A DNA stretch of 64,000 nucleotides from an uncultured Atopobium sp. (GTDB lineage: Bacteria; Actinomycetota; Coriobacteriia; Coriobacteriales; Atopobiaceae): contig CALIAZ010000003.1 in assembly GCA_938045565.1 (NCBI GenBank), positions 102,691 through 166,690 of the forward strand. The letters run 5' to 3'. The translations under genes were made by a program, and so were the position numbers. The notes under the pieces were generated by a model. That model was given only the letters and a program-made list of their open reading frames with translations, was not told where the DNA came from and did not search any database. Below are positions 1-8,898 of the stretch, piece by piece; position 1 is the first letter of the stretch; each line of letters begins with the position of its first letter.

Positions 1-870
1 AGGGATCTGGTCAGAAGGAACTACCTCACCAACAGCGTCCTCACCAAAGTGATCGGTAACAACGTTGTCAACAGGAAGCAGAATCTTAACGCCCTTCTCC
101 TCTGCCTTCTTGAGCATCTCACCTGCGCGCTCAATCCAGTCTGGCTCCTGAAGAGAAGTACCAACGGTATAACCCTTTGCCAGGAAGAAGGTGTATGCCA
201 TACCGCCACCGATGATAAGGGTATCAGCGGAATCGATAAGGTGATCAAGAACACCAATCTTAGAAGAAACCTTGGAACCACCAACGATAGCTACAAGTGG
301 GCGCTCTGGGTTAGAGAAGATAGAGGTAAGAGTGTCAACCTCTTTCTCAAGCAGGAAGCCAGCATATGCAGGAAGATAAGCTGCTGGTCCAACAACAGAG
401 CCCTGTGCACGGTGAGCAGTACCAAAGGCATCAAGAACAAAGATGTCACCATAAGATGCAAGGGTCTTTGCAATCTCTGGATCATTCTTCTTCTCACGCT
501 TGTCAAAACGGACGTTCTCAAGAACAAGAACCTCGCCATCCTTGAGTGCGTCTACAGCCTCACGGGCCTTCTCGCCATAGGTGTCCTCAACAAACTTAAC
601 CTCGCGACCAAGAAGCTCAGCAAGCTTCTCTGCAGCTGGGCGCAGGGAAAGCTCTGGCTGGAAGCCGGTGCCATCTGGACGGCCAAGGTGGCTCATCAGG
701 ATGACCTTTGCGTTGTGGTCGAGAAGATACTGGATGGTTGGAAGTGCAGCGCGAACGCGGGTGTCGTCAGTAACAACACCGTCCTTTAGAGGCACGTTGA
801 AATCAACGCGCATAAGAACGCGCTTTCCATCAACATCTGCATCGCGGACAGTCTTCTTTGTAAAAGCCAT
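1..870 (-). CDS. pgk: Phosphoglycerate kinase, C-terminus cut by window edge
   Basis: Glycolytic enzyme that transfers the phosphate of 1,3-bisphosphoglycerate to ADP in the cytosol. Translating the minus strand from 870 gives MAFTKKTVRDADVDGKRVL, then the family hallmarks RVDFNVP, MSHLGRPDG and a GGSKVSSKI segment. 290 codons lie in the window against about 395 for the family, so the C-terminal nucleotide-binding domain is truncated by the left edge. The start is fixed by AAGGAG seven bases upstream of ATG at 870. It follows gap on the same strand, but a terminator-like hairpin lies between them, so pgk probably has partly independent expression. The plus-strand open frame over it is a shadow. 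Confidence 0.96.
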   Translation of the reverse strand, partial: MAFTKKTVRDADVDGKRVLMRVDFNVPLKDGVVTDDTRVRAALPTIQYLLDHNAKVILMSHLGRPDGTGFQPELSLRPAAEKLAELLGREVKFVEDTYGEKAREAVDALKDGEVLVLENVRFDKREKKNDPEIAKTLASYGDIFVLDAFGTAHRAQGSVVGPAAYLPAYAGFLLEKEVDTLTSIFSNPERPLVAIVGGSKVSSKIGVLDHLIDSADTLIIGGGMAYTFFLAKGYTVGTSLQEPDWIERAGEMLKKAEEKGVKILLPVDNVVTDHFGEDAVGEVVPSDQIP

Positions 871-896
871 GTCACTCCTTTAAATACGTTTCCAAC

Positions 897-932
897 AAAA
901 AAGCGCGATCGCGGCAGATGCTGCGACCGCGC
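897..932 (-). terminator. Terminator between gap and pgk
   Basis: Arms 903-915 and 920-932 form a GC-rich stem with one mismatch and one wobble-type pair, followed on the minus strand by six T residues (complement of 897-902). It lies 25 bases after the gap stop and before the pgk start, so it should terminate or attenuate gap transcription. Confidence 0.7.
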
Positions 933-956
933 CTAAGGCGTCTATGTAACTAGAAC

Positions 957-1982
957 TTAAGCAACGAACTTCTCGAAGTACTTGATGGTGCGGACCATCT
1001 GAGAAGTGTAGGAGTTCTCGTTGTCGTACCAAGAGGTGACCTGAACAAGAGTGGTGCCATCGCCAAGGTCAGAGCACATGGTCTGAGTTGCGTCGAAGAT
1101 GGAGCCGTGGGTCTCGCCGACGATGTCGCGGGAAACAATGTCATCCTCGTTGTAACCAAAGGTCTCTGGGATGGTCTCTGCATATGCCTTCATTGCAGCG
1201 TTAACCTCGTCAACGGTGACCTTCTTGTCAACAACAGCATAGAGGTTAGTGAGGGAGCCAGTTGGCGTAGGAACGCGCTGAGCGGCACCAATAAGCTTAC
1301 CGTTGAGCTCAGGAAGAACAAGGCCGATAGCCTTAGCAGCACCAGTGGAGTTAGGAACGATGTTCTCTGCACCAGCACGGGAACGACGGAAGTTACCCTT
1401 GCGCTGTGGGCCGTCGAGGATCATCTGGTCACCAGTGTATGCGTGAATGGTGGTCATGATACCGGACTTGATAGTTGCGAAGTCGTTGAGACCCTTTGCC
1501 ATAGGAGCAAGGCAGTTGGTGGTGCAGGAAGCTGCGGAGATGATGTTGTCATCTGCAGTGAGGGTCTCATGGTTAACGTTGAAGACGATGGTTGGGAGGT
1601 CATTGCCTGCAGGAGCAGAAATGACAACCTTCTTAGCACCAGCGTTGATGTGAGCCTGTGCCTTGTCCTTAGAAGTGTAGAAACCAGTGCACTCAAGAAC
1701 AACGTCAACGTTGAGATCGCCCCAAGGCAGATTGTTAGCGTCTGCCTCCTTGTAAATAACAATCTCGTGACCGTCAACGATGATGGAGTGGTCAGTTGCC
1801 TCTACCTTGTGATCGCGGGAATAGTTGCCCTGAGTAGAGTCATACTTCAGAAGATATGCAAGCATCTCTGGAGAAGTAAGGTCATTGATTGCAACAATCT
1901 CGGAACCCTCGTGACCAAACATCTGCCTAAATGCAAGGCGACCAATGCGGCCAAAACCGTTAATAGCAACTTTTACTGCCAT
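957..1982 (-). CDS. gap: Glyceraldehyde-3-phosphate dehydrogenase, type I
   Basis: Oxidises and phosphorylates glyceraldehyde-3-phosphate with NAD+ in glycolysis. The 341-residue protein starts MAVKVAINGFGRIGR (Rossmann NAD site), has N33-D34 typical of NAD-dependent enzymes, and the catalytic motif ASCTTNC with Cys153. The start at 1982 is chosen over the upstream 2033 because AAGGAG precedes it by eight bases and the family N-terminus begins exactly here. It lies between whiA and pgk; the order whiA-gap-pgk is common in Actinobacteria and Firmicutes. Plus-strand frame 1107-1988 is a shadow. Confidence 0.97.
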   Translation of the reverse strand: MAVKVAINGFGRIGRLAFRQMFGHEGSEIVAINDLTSPEMLAYLLKYDSTQGNYSRDHKVEATDHSIIVDGHEIVIYKEADANNLPWGDLNVDVVLECTGFYTSKDKAQAHINAGAKKVVISAPAGNDLPTIVFNVNHETLTADDNIISAASCTTNCLAPMAKGLNDFATIKSGIMTTIHAYTGDQMILDGPQRKGNFRRSRAGAENIVPNSTGAAKAIGLVLPELNGKLIGAAQRVPTPTGSLTNLYAVVDKKVTVDEVNAAMKAYAETIPETFGYNEDDIVSRDIVGETHGSIFDATQTMCSDLGDGTTLVQVTSWYDNENSYTSQMVRTIKYFEKFVA

Positions 1983-2074
1983 ACGTAATGCTCCTTTCGG
2001 TGACCCAGAGCCATTCTCCGGATTCATTAACATTTAAACCGTACACCGAGTATTTTACCGCACTCACCGATAAC

Positions 2075-3043
2075 TTATGCATCTTTTTCTAAATCCTGAA
2101 CGATTTTTTCCAAACGCAGCAATCGGTGATACATAGCGGACTTGGATACGGGTGGTACAAACGACTCCCCTAGCGCTGATAATGACAGCTCAGGGTTATC
2201 TTTTCGCGCAAGACAAAAATCTCTGACCGCTGGCGGCAGGGCTCTGAGTCCAACGAGTTTCTCGGCCTTTTCTATGAGCGCTAACTGGTCTGCCGCTGCA
2301 TTTGAAGAGCGTGTTTGATTTGCCATCTCTGCGTTAACAACTCGGTTGACGTTGTTGCGATAATGCTTTTGCACACGCGTAAATGCAATAGCGCGCGCCA
2401 TAGTTGGCGCACCAATCTCTCGCAAAAACTTGATGATATCGTCAGAGCTCTTAAGGTAGACGGCATAAATTTCTCTGGTGCGCATCAGAGTGTTGGTGTG
2501 CCGATTACGATGATTAAGGCGTGCTTTGACGCCAATGGATCCCATAAGTTTTACCAGTTCAGTGGCAAATCTTTCTCCCGAGACAGCAATCTCTAGGTGA
2601 AAATCTTTTAAGGGATCAGCCAAAAATCCGCCCGCCATAAATGCTCCGCGCAAAAAAGCACGCTGCGCTTGCTTGGTACGGACAACACTCTTTGGAATGC
2701 CGCTTACCAGGCCTTCTCCCGGTATGTAAATACCAAGAGCAGAAAGTGCTTCTGCAAGCGAGTCCTGATTGGAAATCTCAAGCAAATAGTTGCGTTTCTT
2801 ATGCATGATAGAGCGGCGGTACTCAACGGAAGTACCCAAGTCAAACAGACGGCGAGAAGAACTAATAACTGTACGGGCAACCGTGCCAGTCTCGGTAACA
2901 ATGCGAACGGCAAATTTACCAGGACCGTGCATCGACAACGTGCCCGAAACACGAATAAGCGCAGAAAGCTGTGCTAATTCACACTCCGTCTGAAGTTCTG
3001 GTACGCTGACCAGCTCATTTTTTACCAGGGCTGTATAGGACAT
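2075..3043 (-). CDS. whiA: Sporulation/cell-division regulator WhiA
   Basis: DNA-binding protein of the WhiA family, 322 residues as expected. The N-terminal half (MSYTALVKNELV onward) is the degenerate LAGLIDADG fold and the C-terminus carries the helix-turn-helix region around LSLSALGESFVPPVSKSAMYH. In Actinobacteria WhiA activates cell-division genes; in non-sporulating relatives its role is less clear. It sits 13 bases after rapZ in the same operon. Many genomes carry a YvcK-type gene between rapZ and whiA; none is present here. Confidence 0.95.
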   Translation of the reverse strand: MSYTALVKNELVSVPELQTECELAQLSALIRVSGTLSMHGPGKFAVRIVTETGTVARTVISSSRRLFDLGTSVEYRRSIMHKKRNYLLEISNQDSLAEALSALGIYIPGEGLVSGIPKSVVRTKQAQRAFLRGAFMAGGFLADPLKDFHLEIAVSGERFATELVKLMGSIGVKARLNHRNRHTNTLMRTREIYAVYLKSSDDIIKFLREIGAPTMARAIAFTRVQKHYRNNVNRVVNAEMANQTRSSNAAADQLALIEKAEKLVGLRALPPAVRDFCLARKDNPELSLSALGESFVPPVSKSAMYHRLLRLEKIVQDLEKDA

Positions 3044-3056
3044 GGCAGACTAACTT

Positions 3057-3974
3057 CTACTCAGCCTGCTGAGACTTCTTCTGAGCCGCATCAAGATCGC
3101 GATGAAAGAGCGTTACGCGATATCCCTGGCTGGTAAGATGCTCTGCAGTAGCACGTGCAATTGCAACACTTCTATGCTGGCCGCCCGTGCAGCCCACCGC
3201 AATGGAAAGCAGACTCTTGCCCTCCTGAACATAGCCAGGCATAACCACATCTAGCAGCTCAAACCAAGATTTAAGGAATTTCTTGGTAGTACCATGCGTA
3301 AGAACAAACTGAGCTACTGGCTCATCAAGACCCGTAAGTGGCCTGAGCTCTGGATCATAGTAAGGATTGGGCAGGAAGCGCACATCAATCATAAGGTCGG
3401 CCTCAACGGGCAAACCGTTTTTAAAGCCAAAGGAAAACACACTGACATCCATGAGCTGCTGTTCAGCAAGCTCTGAAAATGCGCGACGAAGGCGACTCTT
3501 TAACGTATTGGTGCGCATGGACGAGGTGTCTAGGACAACATCTGCCAGCGCTTTTATGTCTTGAAGCTGAGCGCGTTCCCTAGAGATTGCAGATGAGAGA
3601 TTTTCTCCCTCCTGCGCCAAAGGATGACGACGGCGATTCTCGCTATAGCGACGCATGAGCACTTCATCTGAAGAGTCCAGATACACAATCTTGTAGGTGA
3701 GCTCGTGATCTGCAAGAGACTTCAGCGCTTCGGAGATGTCATCAAAAAGACCTTGCGAGCGCAAATCACAGGTAACAGCCAAGTGACGACCAACACCCGT
3801 GTTAATGCCCACAAGGTTAGAAAGCTGCAAAATAAGAGCTGGTGGTAGGTTATCAATGCAGAAATAACCCATGTCCTCAAACACATGAAGCGCCTGCGTG
3901 CGACCCGATCCAGACATACCCGTAATAATGACAATGTCGGGAATAACTGAAGGTGTAGGATCGTTTTTCTTCAC
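3057..3974 (-). CDS. rapZ: RapZ/YvcJ family nucleotide-binding protein
   Basis: P-loop protein of the RapZ (YvcJ) family, 305 residues. The N-terminal P-loop GMSGSGRT (residues 19-26) has Arg where the classic Walker A has Lys, as seen in other actinobacterial members; DNLPP follows. The C-terminal domain has the family signature VGCTGGQHRSVAIA. In E. coli RapZ is an adaptor sensing glucosamine-6-phosphate for sRNA decay, while YvcJ of Bacillus is an ATPase/GTPase of unclear role; function here is open. ATG at 3974 is preceded by AAGGAG. It directly follows the sialic-acid operon, whose product enters amino-sugar metabolism. Confidence 0.93.
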   Translation of the reverse strand: MKKNDPTPSVIPDIVIITGMSGSGRTQALHVFEDMGYFCIDNLPPALILQLSNLVGINTGVGRHLAVTCDLRSQGLFDDISEALKSLADHELTYKIVYLDSSDEVLMRRYSENRRRHPLAQEGENLSSAISRERAQLQDIKALADVVLDTSSMRTNTLKSRLRRAFSELAEQQLMDVSVFSFGFKNGLPVEADLMIDVRFLPNPYYDPELRPLTGLDEPVAQFVLTHGTTKKFLKSWFELLDVVMPGYVQEGKSLLSIAVGCTGGQHRSVAIARATAEHLTSQGYRVTLFHRDLDAAQKKSQQAE

Positions 3975-4020
3975 AGGCGCTCCTTAAATACGTGACGAGA
4001 AAACCTTACCGCTCCAAGCG

Positions 4021-4710
4021 CTAATCCTCAAGTGCTGCTACAAACCAAGAGGTAATTGAAGTTGGATGCGTAATAGCAGTACCTGAAACAACTGCCCAAG
4101 CTCCTGCATCAAGAGCATCTTTTGCGTCTTGTGGCGTGTGCACGTGACCCTCGCAAATGATGGCAATACCTGGGAACTCGGTAGTTGCCTGCTTGAGAAG
4201 GGCAATGTCAGGGCCATCATCAAGTGTTGTATCAATAGCAGCCTTATTGTGAGAAAGCGTGGTTGAAACAAGGTCACAACCAGCGGCAACAGCACGACGG
4301 ATATCGTCCATAGTCATGCAGTCAGCCATAATCAGTACGTCAGACTCTGCACGGAGTGCCGCAACGGTCTCTTCAAAGGTTCTACCATCTGGCCTTGGGC
4401 GGTCTGTTGCATCCAAAGCAACAACGTCTGCACCTGCGTGAATGCAAGCACGTGCATGGCGAAGCGTAGGAGTAATGTAGACGCCTTCATGACCCTCTTT
4501 CCAGAGGCCAATAACAGGAATTTCAACCCTACCCTTAATGGCAGAGATATCAGACAAGCCCTGGCACCTAATAGCAGCAGCACCGCCAAGCTCACAAGCA
4601 CGTGCAATCTGAGCCATGGTCTCTGGATGCCTCATAGGCTCACCAGGATACGCCTGGACGCTAACGATGAGTTTTCCTTTAAGTGACTCAACAAGCTCTG
4701 AGTGTGCCAC
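4021..4710 (-). CDS. nanE: N-acetylmannosamine-6-phosphate 2-epimerase
   Basis: Converts ManNAc-6-P to GlcNAc-6-P, the last dedicated step of sialic acid breakdown. The 229-residue TIM-barrel protein matches NanE: the start SLKGKLIVSVQAYPGEPM, then AIRCQG, IGLWKEGHEGVYITP and the C-terminal VSGTAITHP phosphate-binding turn. It is the last gene of the nan operon, 106 bases after nanK, with an intercistronic hairpin between. No nagA or nagB is in the window, so the final deacetylation and deamination must be encoded elsewhere. Confidence 0.95.
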   Translation of the reverse strand: MAHSELVESLKGKLIVSVQAYPGEPMRHPETMAQIARACELGGAAAIRCQGLSDISAIKGRVEIPVIGLWKEGHEGVYITPTLRHARACIHAGADVVALDATDRPRPDGRTFEETVAALRAESDVLIMADCMTMDDIRRAVAAGCDLVSTTLSHNKAAIDTTLDDGPDIALLKQATTEFPGIAIICEGHVHTPQDAKDALDAGAWAVVSGTAITHPTSITSWFVAALED

Positions 4711-4777
4711 GGTATTCTCCTTACAAGAATGTACGTACGTTAAAGGTATGTGTCTTTGCGGCGTGCTGGATCAGCAA

Positions 4778-4807
4778 GCCAAGTCAGCAAGCTATTAGTG
4801 ACTTGGC
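4778..4807 (-). other. Intercistronic hairpin between nanK and nanE
   Basis: Perfect 9-bp inverted repeat GCCAAGTCA / TGACTTGGC with a 12-base loop. No T-run follows on the minus strand, so an RNA-processing or stability element is more likely than a terminator. Confidence 0.45.
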
Positions 4808-4816
4808 GCTTCTTGC

Positions 4817-5806
4817 CTAAAGACGCGTCTCTAAATAGCCAGGTAGAACAAGGTTTTCTGCAGCGCCAATAAGAGGAGCTTCTCCGCCGAGAGTGCCCTT
4901 CACAATAGGCGTTGCCTGAACAGGAGGCATAGCCTGCAGCTTAAATGCAGCTTCAAGTGCCTCGTGCCAGTACTTGCCGCACTCTGCAACCGAGCCAGAC
5001 AGGATGATGACAGAGGGGTCAAGCATGTTGCACATGCTGCCCAAGACCTCACCGAGCGCGCGGCCTGAGCGCTCCTCTGCAGCCTGAGCGATCTTCTCGC
5101 CAGCAAGAGCTCTGCGATCAATCTCCGCGCCATCAAGAGCAGAACCATCTTCAAGCGTATTGGAGCCGCCAAGACGGACATACTCGCGAATAATGCCAGG
5201 ACCTGCAGAAACAGGCTCAAGGTGAGAAGTTCCACCACAAGGACAATCAACGCCTGCAGCCGCTGGAGTTGCAACGTGACCAATGTGGCCAGCCTCGTCG
5301 TGAGCACCCAGCATCAAGATGCCGTGGTTCACAAAGGCGCCACCAATGCCCGTGCCAACCGCTACGGTTAAAACGCTGTCTTTACCATGGCCAGCACCGT
5401 GACGAGCCTCGCCCAGAGCATGGGCGTGAACGTCATTGAGAACGCTGCAGGGAAGGTCAAACTCACTGGTAACTGCTGAGCCAAGAGCAGTTCCGCCCCA
5501 GCCTGGCATAAGCTCGTTTGCGTAGGTGATGTCTCCGGTGCGAGGGTCTACAACGCCAGCAGAAGAAATACCCACGCCAGAGATAGTAAGGCCCAGCTCT
5601 TCTGCGCGAGAAAGGGCCTCTCTAATTGCCTGCAGAACGGTGGCAAGAACCTGCTTGCCACCCTCTTTTGCGTTAGTTGGGACCTTCTTTACGGACTGGA
5701 CGTTTGGAGCGTCGGTGCCGTTAAGGGTGACTATGCCACAGGCAATTTTTGTGCCGCCGATATCAACCGCACAAACATGTGTTGGAGAAACAAACTTAGA
5801 GTCCAT
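4817..5806 (-). CDS. nanK: ROK-family sugar kinase, likely N-acetylmannosamine kinase
   Basis: ATP-dependent kinase predicted to phosphorylate ManNAc released by NanA. The 329-residue protein has the ROK phosphate loop DIGGTK at residues 15-20, the GTGIGGAF motif, and EAGHIGH followed by the zinc-site region DCPCGGTSHLE. The canonical ROK zinc motif is CxCGxxGCxE; here the third Cys is replaced by His in a CxCGxxxHxE pattern, which may still bind zinc. Operon position between nanA (15 bases upstream) and nanE gives the substrate; by sequence alone glucokinase activity cannot be excluded. Confidence 0.85.
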   Translation of the reverse strand: MDSKFVSPTHVCAVDIGGTKIACGIVTLNGTDAPNVQSVKKVPTNAKEGGKQVLATVLQAIREALSRAEELGLTISGVGISSAGVVDPRTGDITYANELMPGWGGTALGSAVTSEFDLPCSVLNDVHAHALGEARHGAGHGKDSVLTVAVGTGIGGAFVNHGILMLGAHDEAGHIGHVATPAAAGVDCPCGGTSHLEPVSAGPGIIREYVRLGGSNTLEDGSALDGAEIDRRALAGEKIAQAAEERSGRALGEVLGSMCNMLDPSVIILSGSVAECGKYWHEALEAAFKLQAMPPVQATPIVKGTLGGEAPLIGAAENLVLPGYLETRL

Positions 5807-5821
5807 GGTGTCCCTTCTTGT

Positions 5822-6745
5822 TTAGAGAAGGCCGTTTGCAATTAGAACCTGCTTGATTGCCTCGCGGTTCTGACCGTCAAGTGGCTTAACAGGACGAGGC
5901 ATCTGGTCAGAATCAAAGATGCCCATGAGGTTAAGTGCGCACTTGAATGCACCAACGCCAGCACCATAGCCCTGAACGCCTGTAGTGACATCAAAGATAT
6001 GGGAAATCTCGTTGAGTCGGTCCTGCTCACGCTTGACCTCTACCCAGTTACCTTCCTGAGCTGCCTTCCACATACGGACGTAGCCCTCTGGCTCAACATT
6101 AGCAAGACCAGGAACGGAACCGTCAGCGCCAGAGAGAAGAGCGCCGTCAACAACAATCTCGTGACCAGTCAGAAGAGTGAGAGGATGACCGTTCTTCTCG
6201 TTCTCCTGAACAAGATACCTAAAGGAAACGTCATCGCCAGAAGAGTCCTTAACGCCTGCAAGAACGCCCTCTGCGCCCAAACGAGCAAGCATCTTCCAAG
6301 GAAGCTTAGTGTGAACGCAGACAGGAATGTCATACGCAAACAGAGGTGCGTCCAGCTCCTGGTGGAGGATGCGGAAGTGCTCCTCAACATCAGCTGGGCC
6401 GCCAAGTGCGTAGAAAGGAGCGGTTGCTACAAGAGCGTCTGCGCCCAGTGCGAGGGCACGGCGACCATGCTCCAGAACGCGCTCGATCTCGGTATCAATG
6501 ATACCCACAAGGACCGGAACGCGGTGGTCAACAATGCGAACAGCCTCGCGAACAATCTGATCACGACGCTCATCAGTTGCAAAGACAACCTCGCCAGAAG
6601 AGCCGAGGAAGAACAGGCCGTCTACGCCAGCCTCAATAAGACGGTTAATGGAGCGCTCAAACGACACAACATCAAGCTGATGGTCTGGGGTATCTGGGGT
6701 TACAACTGGTGGAACAACACCGCTAAATGGTACGTTACTGGACAT
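5822..6745 (-). CDS. nanA: N-acetylneuraminate lyase (DapA/NanA family)
   Basis: Aldolase predicted to split N-acetylneuraminate into ManNAc and pyruvate. The 307-residue TIM barrel carries the class I aldolase features: pyruvate-binding GSSGE (48-52), catalytic Tyr in YDIP (138-141), and Schiff-base Lys166 in GVKDSSGD. It belongs to the dihydrodipicolinate synthase superfamily, in which substrate is hard to call from motifs; the flanking nanK and nanE make the sialic-acid role likely. The preceding gap to the esterase-like gene is 117 bases and contains no clear promoter. Confidence 0.85.
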   Translation of the reverse strand: MSSNVPFSGVVPPVVTPDTPDHQLDVVSFERSINRLIEAGVDGLFFLGSSGEVVFATDERRDQIVREAVRIVDHRVPVLVGIIDTEIERVLEHGRRALALGADALVATAPFYALGGPADVEEHFRILHQELDAPLFAYDIPVCVHTKLPWKMLARLGAEGVLAGVKDSSGDDVSFRYLVQENEKNGHPLTLLTGHEIVVDGALLSGADGSVPGLANVEPEGYVRMWKAAQEGNWVEVKREQDRLNEISHIFDVTTGVQGYGAGVGAFKCALNLMGIFDSDQMPRPVKPLDGQNREAIKQVLIANGLL

Positions 6746-6862
6746 GCTTTATCCTTTCACACGTTGGAAAATCCAACTGGTTTCATACAACAATGTACTG
6801 AAGTAGCCGACCAAAGCATTGATCAAAAGCAACTTCAAAGAACCTACGTAATTATAGTCCGC

Positions 6863-7795
6863 TTAGTTATGACAAAGTCCTGATATAACCTCGCAGAGAT
6901 AGTTGATTTGCTCGTTCTCAAATTGATTGATGCGCTCGTGGCCAAACTTGGGATACACACACATCTCTTTCTGTCCTGGCAGGCGATTGTACAGCGCAAA
7001 CGTTCCCTCGGTTGGCGCGCACTGGTCCAGCAGGGCCGTGCCGATAAGCGCAGGTACTCGCACCAGCTCGGCCGCGCACGCGCTGTCGAGAAGACCGACT
7101 GCGTCGATAGCTGCATCTGACTGCGGGGTGTCTCCGCACCCGACAACCGTGCGCAGGGTTGTTGCGTTGTCGGCAAAGAGCGGATTCAGCGCCATGGTAG
7201 CGCTCACTTCCTTGGGCAGAAGCGCAGCCGCAAACAATGCCTGCGAACCGCCTAGACCTTCTCCCCAGGTGACAGCTGTGCGCCCGAGGAAACGCGAGGC
7301 AACCGCGGTGGTTACCAGCGCGTCGTCGATGAGCTGCTTGAGCGTGGAGGATGCGGCGTCATCCGGGTTGATAAGCGCGTGAGCAAGCTCCTCTGCGGTA
7401 AAGGTTCCCCTCCAAGCGTCTTTGAGCTGAGCTTCGCATGGACGAGCCTCCAGAGCCACAACAGGCAGACCAAATGCCGAGAAGCGCAAAAGGTGCAGCC
7501 AGCTGCGCACTCCCCGACCAAGATCGGAGAAAAGCACCACTGCTGGTAGCTCTGCCGTCGACACACCCGCTGGAAGAATGACGCGAGCGCTCAGCTGCGT
7601 CTGGTCAGTTGAGGCAAAGGTGATGCGCTTGAACGTTGCGATCTGGGTAGCAGACGGAAGCTCAACTTCACTCTCTACCTGCACATTTTGTGCGAACGCT
7701 ACAGACTTCTCCCAAAATGATTCAAAGTTTGATGGTCTAAGCCAAGCGCCGCGATAAGAACGAGCATCTTCAAGCCTTTGTGTTAAACCCCTCAT
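6863..7795 (-). CDS. AXE1-like alpha/beta-hydrolase homologue without nucleophile
   Basis: A 310-residue paralogue of the next upstream gene (AXE1 acetyl-xylan-esterase family). Aligning the two, the nucleophile elbow GASQGG of the upstream protein corresponds to GEGLGG here, so the catalytic Ser is Gly180. The oxyanion-region HGYPG is FSDLGRG, and the DNPGQGG turn is EARPCEA. The acid (Asp257 in LLDQCAP) and His286 (FGHE) remain. Start at 7795 is preferred over 7810: its ATG overlaps the upstream TGA as ATGA and GAGGTGG lies upstream. It is intact and co-transcribed, so a non-catalytic or altered role is more likely than recent decay. No function is assigned. Confidence 0.8.
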   Translation of the reverse strand: MRGLTQRLEDARSYRGAWLRPSNFESFWEKSVAFAQNVQVESEVELPSATQIATFKRITFASTDQTQLSARVILPAGVSTAELPAVVLFSDLGRGVRSWLHLLRFSAFGLPVVALEARPCEAQLKDAWRGTFTAEELAHALINPDDAASSTLKQLIDDALVTTAVASRFLGRTAVTWGEGLGGSQALFAAALLPKEVSATMALNPLFADNATTLRTVVGCGDTPQSDAAIDAVGLLDSACAAELVRVPALIGTALLDQCAPTEGTFALYNRLPGQKEMCVYPKFGHERINQFENEQINYLCEVISGLCHN

Positions 7796-8832
7796 GCTCC
7801 CACCTCGCATTCTGCTTGAGCAGGAAATGAGGAATCCAACTCTTTAAGAGCTTGCTCTCCATTTTCTGAGCAGAAGAAATCAATGATCTTATCGTCAAAA
7901 TCACCAATCTCTTCATGCGCGTAGCCTGGATACAGCAGATGCCTCTTTGAGCAGGTCAGAGCATTGTAAGCAGCAAACTGAGCCTCTGGTGGGACAACCG
8001 GATCATCAAGTCCGGTACCAAAAAGCACAGGACAGGTAACCAGACGTGCAAAATTGGCTGAATCAATGTAGGCAAGCTTTGCAAAGACCTCATCAACGCG
8101 AGAACCGTCTGCATCAAACCAACGGGAATAATAACGAATCCCCTCGTAGGCAACTTCGTCAGCATTAAGCTCCCATACGCACCTAAAATCGGTAAGGAAG
8201 GGATATAGAATTGCTGCTCTATTGACAAGGTCTGGGTTAAGTGCACAGGTAGCAAGACCAATGCCGCCACCCTGCGAGGCGCCGTTCACAAAAATGCGGT
8301 CTGTATCAATGCCTTCAAGCTGGCGAACAATTCTGCAGAGCAAGCGAATGTTCTGATACAGGTGCACAAAGTAAAGATCCTGTACTGGTCCGTCCAATCC
8401 AAGCACCAAATGACCAGAAACGGTAGTGCTCTTATATGAGCTTCCGTCCAAACTACGGCCACCCTGTCCAGGGTTATCAAGCGCAATCAGTGAGCAGCCC
8501 AAACCTAAAAATGAGCTCTGCTCAAACCAACTGCGAGAAGATCCTGGATAGCCATGGAACTGCAGAACAAGTGGAGTTTGTACGCCTAAGGTAGTCTGTG
8601 GTCGCAGGTACTTTGCATAGACTTCCGCGCCATCAATACCCACAAACGTCAAATCAAAAAAGTGAGCTGAAGCAGATGACGTGACCTCTGTTGAAGGAAC
8701 AATCTGCCAGCTGAGAGGAGCGTTATCTGCTTCCTCCATACGTGCCTTCCAAAACGCCTCAAAATCCGAAGGATAAGGCGTCAAAGCATGAGCTGCCTTC
8801 AATTCTGCAAGCTCAAGCGTTTCTTGGTGCAT
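7792..8832 (-). CDS. AXE1-family carbohydrate esterase, likely sialate O-acetylesterase
   Basis: Alpha/beta-hydrolase of the acetyl xylan esterase/cephalosporin-C deacetylase family, 346 residues. Visible motifs: FHGYPG (oxyanion region, 92-97), NPGQGG, nucleophile Ser186 in GASQGG, Asp277 in GLDDPVVPP and His306 in GYAHEE, a full triad. AXE1 genes occur in streptococcal sialidase/nan loci, so removal of O-acetyl groups from sialic acids is the likely job. Start 8832 is chosen because AGGTGG lies six bases upstream; the longer frame to 8883 would run through a terminator-like hairpin. Confidence 0.85.
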   Translation of the reverse strand: MHQETLELAELKAAHALTPYPSDFEAFWKARMEEADNAPLSWQIVPSTEVTSSASAHFFDLTFVGIDGAEVYAKYLRPQTTLGVQTPLVLQFHGYPGSSRSWFEQSSFLGLGCSLIALDNPGQGGRSLDGSSYKSTTVSGHLVLGLDGPVQDLYFVHLYQNIRLLCRIVRQLEGIDTDRIFVNGASQGGGIGLATCALNPDLVNRAAILYPFLTDFRCVWELNADEVAYEGIRYYSRWFDADGSRVDEVFAKLAYIDSANFARLVTCPVLFGTGLDDPVVPPEAQFAAYNALTCSKRHLLYPGYAHEEIGDFDDKIIDFFCSENGEQALKELDSSFPAQAECEVGA

Positions 8833-8849
8833 TGATCCACCTAACAAGC

Positions 8850-8877
8850 TAAAAGAGCGCAGCCTAAGCTGCGCTCT
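8850..8877 (-). terminator. Attenuator hairpin between transporter and catabolic genes
   Basis: Perfect 10-bp inverted repeat AGAGCGCAGC / GCTGCGCTCT with a 4-base loop, followed on the minus strand by TTTT. It sits between the stop of the ATPase gene and the esterase start, so it probably reduces transcription into the esterase and nan genes relative to the transporter. Confidence 0.65.
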
Positions 8878-8898
8878 GGTCAAACAAAAACGTAAGCG

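Noticed and set aside
1107..1988. 293-codon open frame on plus across gap
   Set aside because: Antisense to a clear GAPDH; low-complexity Val/Leu/Asn/Ser composition typical of shadow frames.
6758..6770. TTGGA-AAA-TCCAA repeat before nanA
   Set aside because: Too short and AT-rich to separate from chance; no T-run and no promoter next to it.
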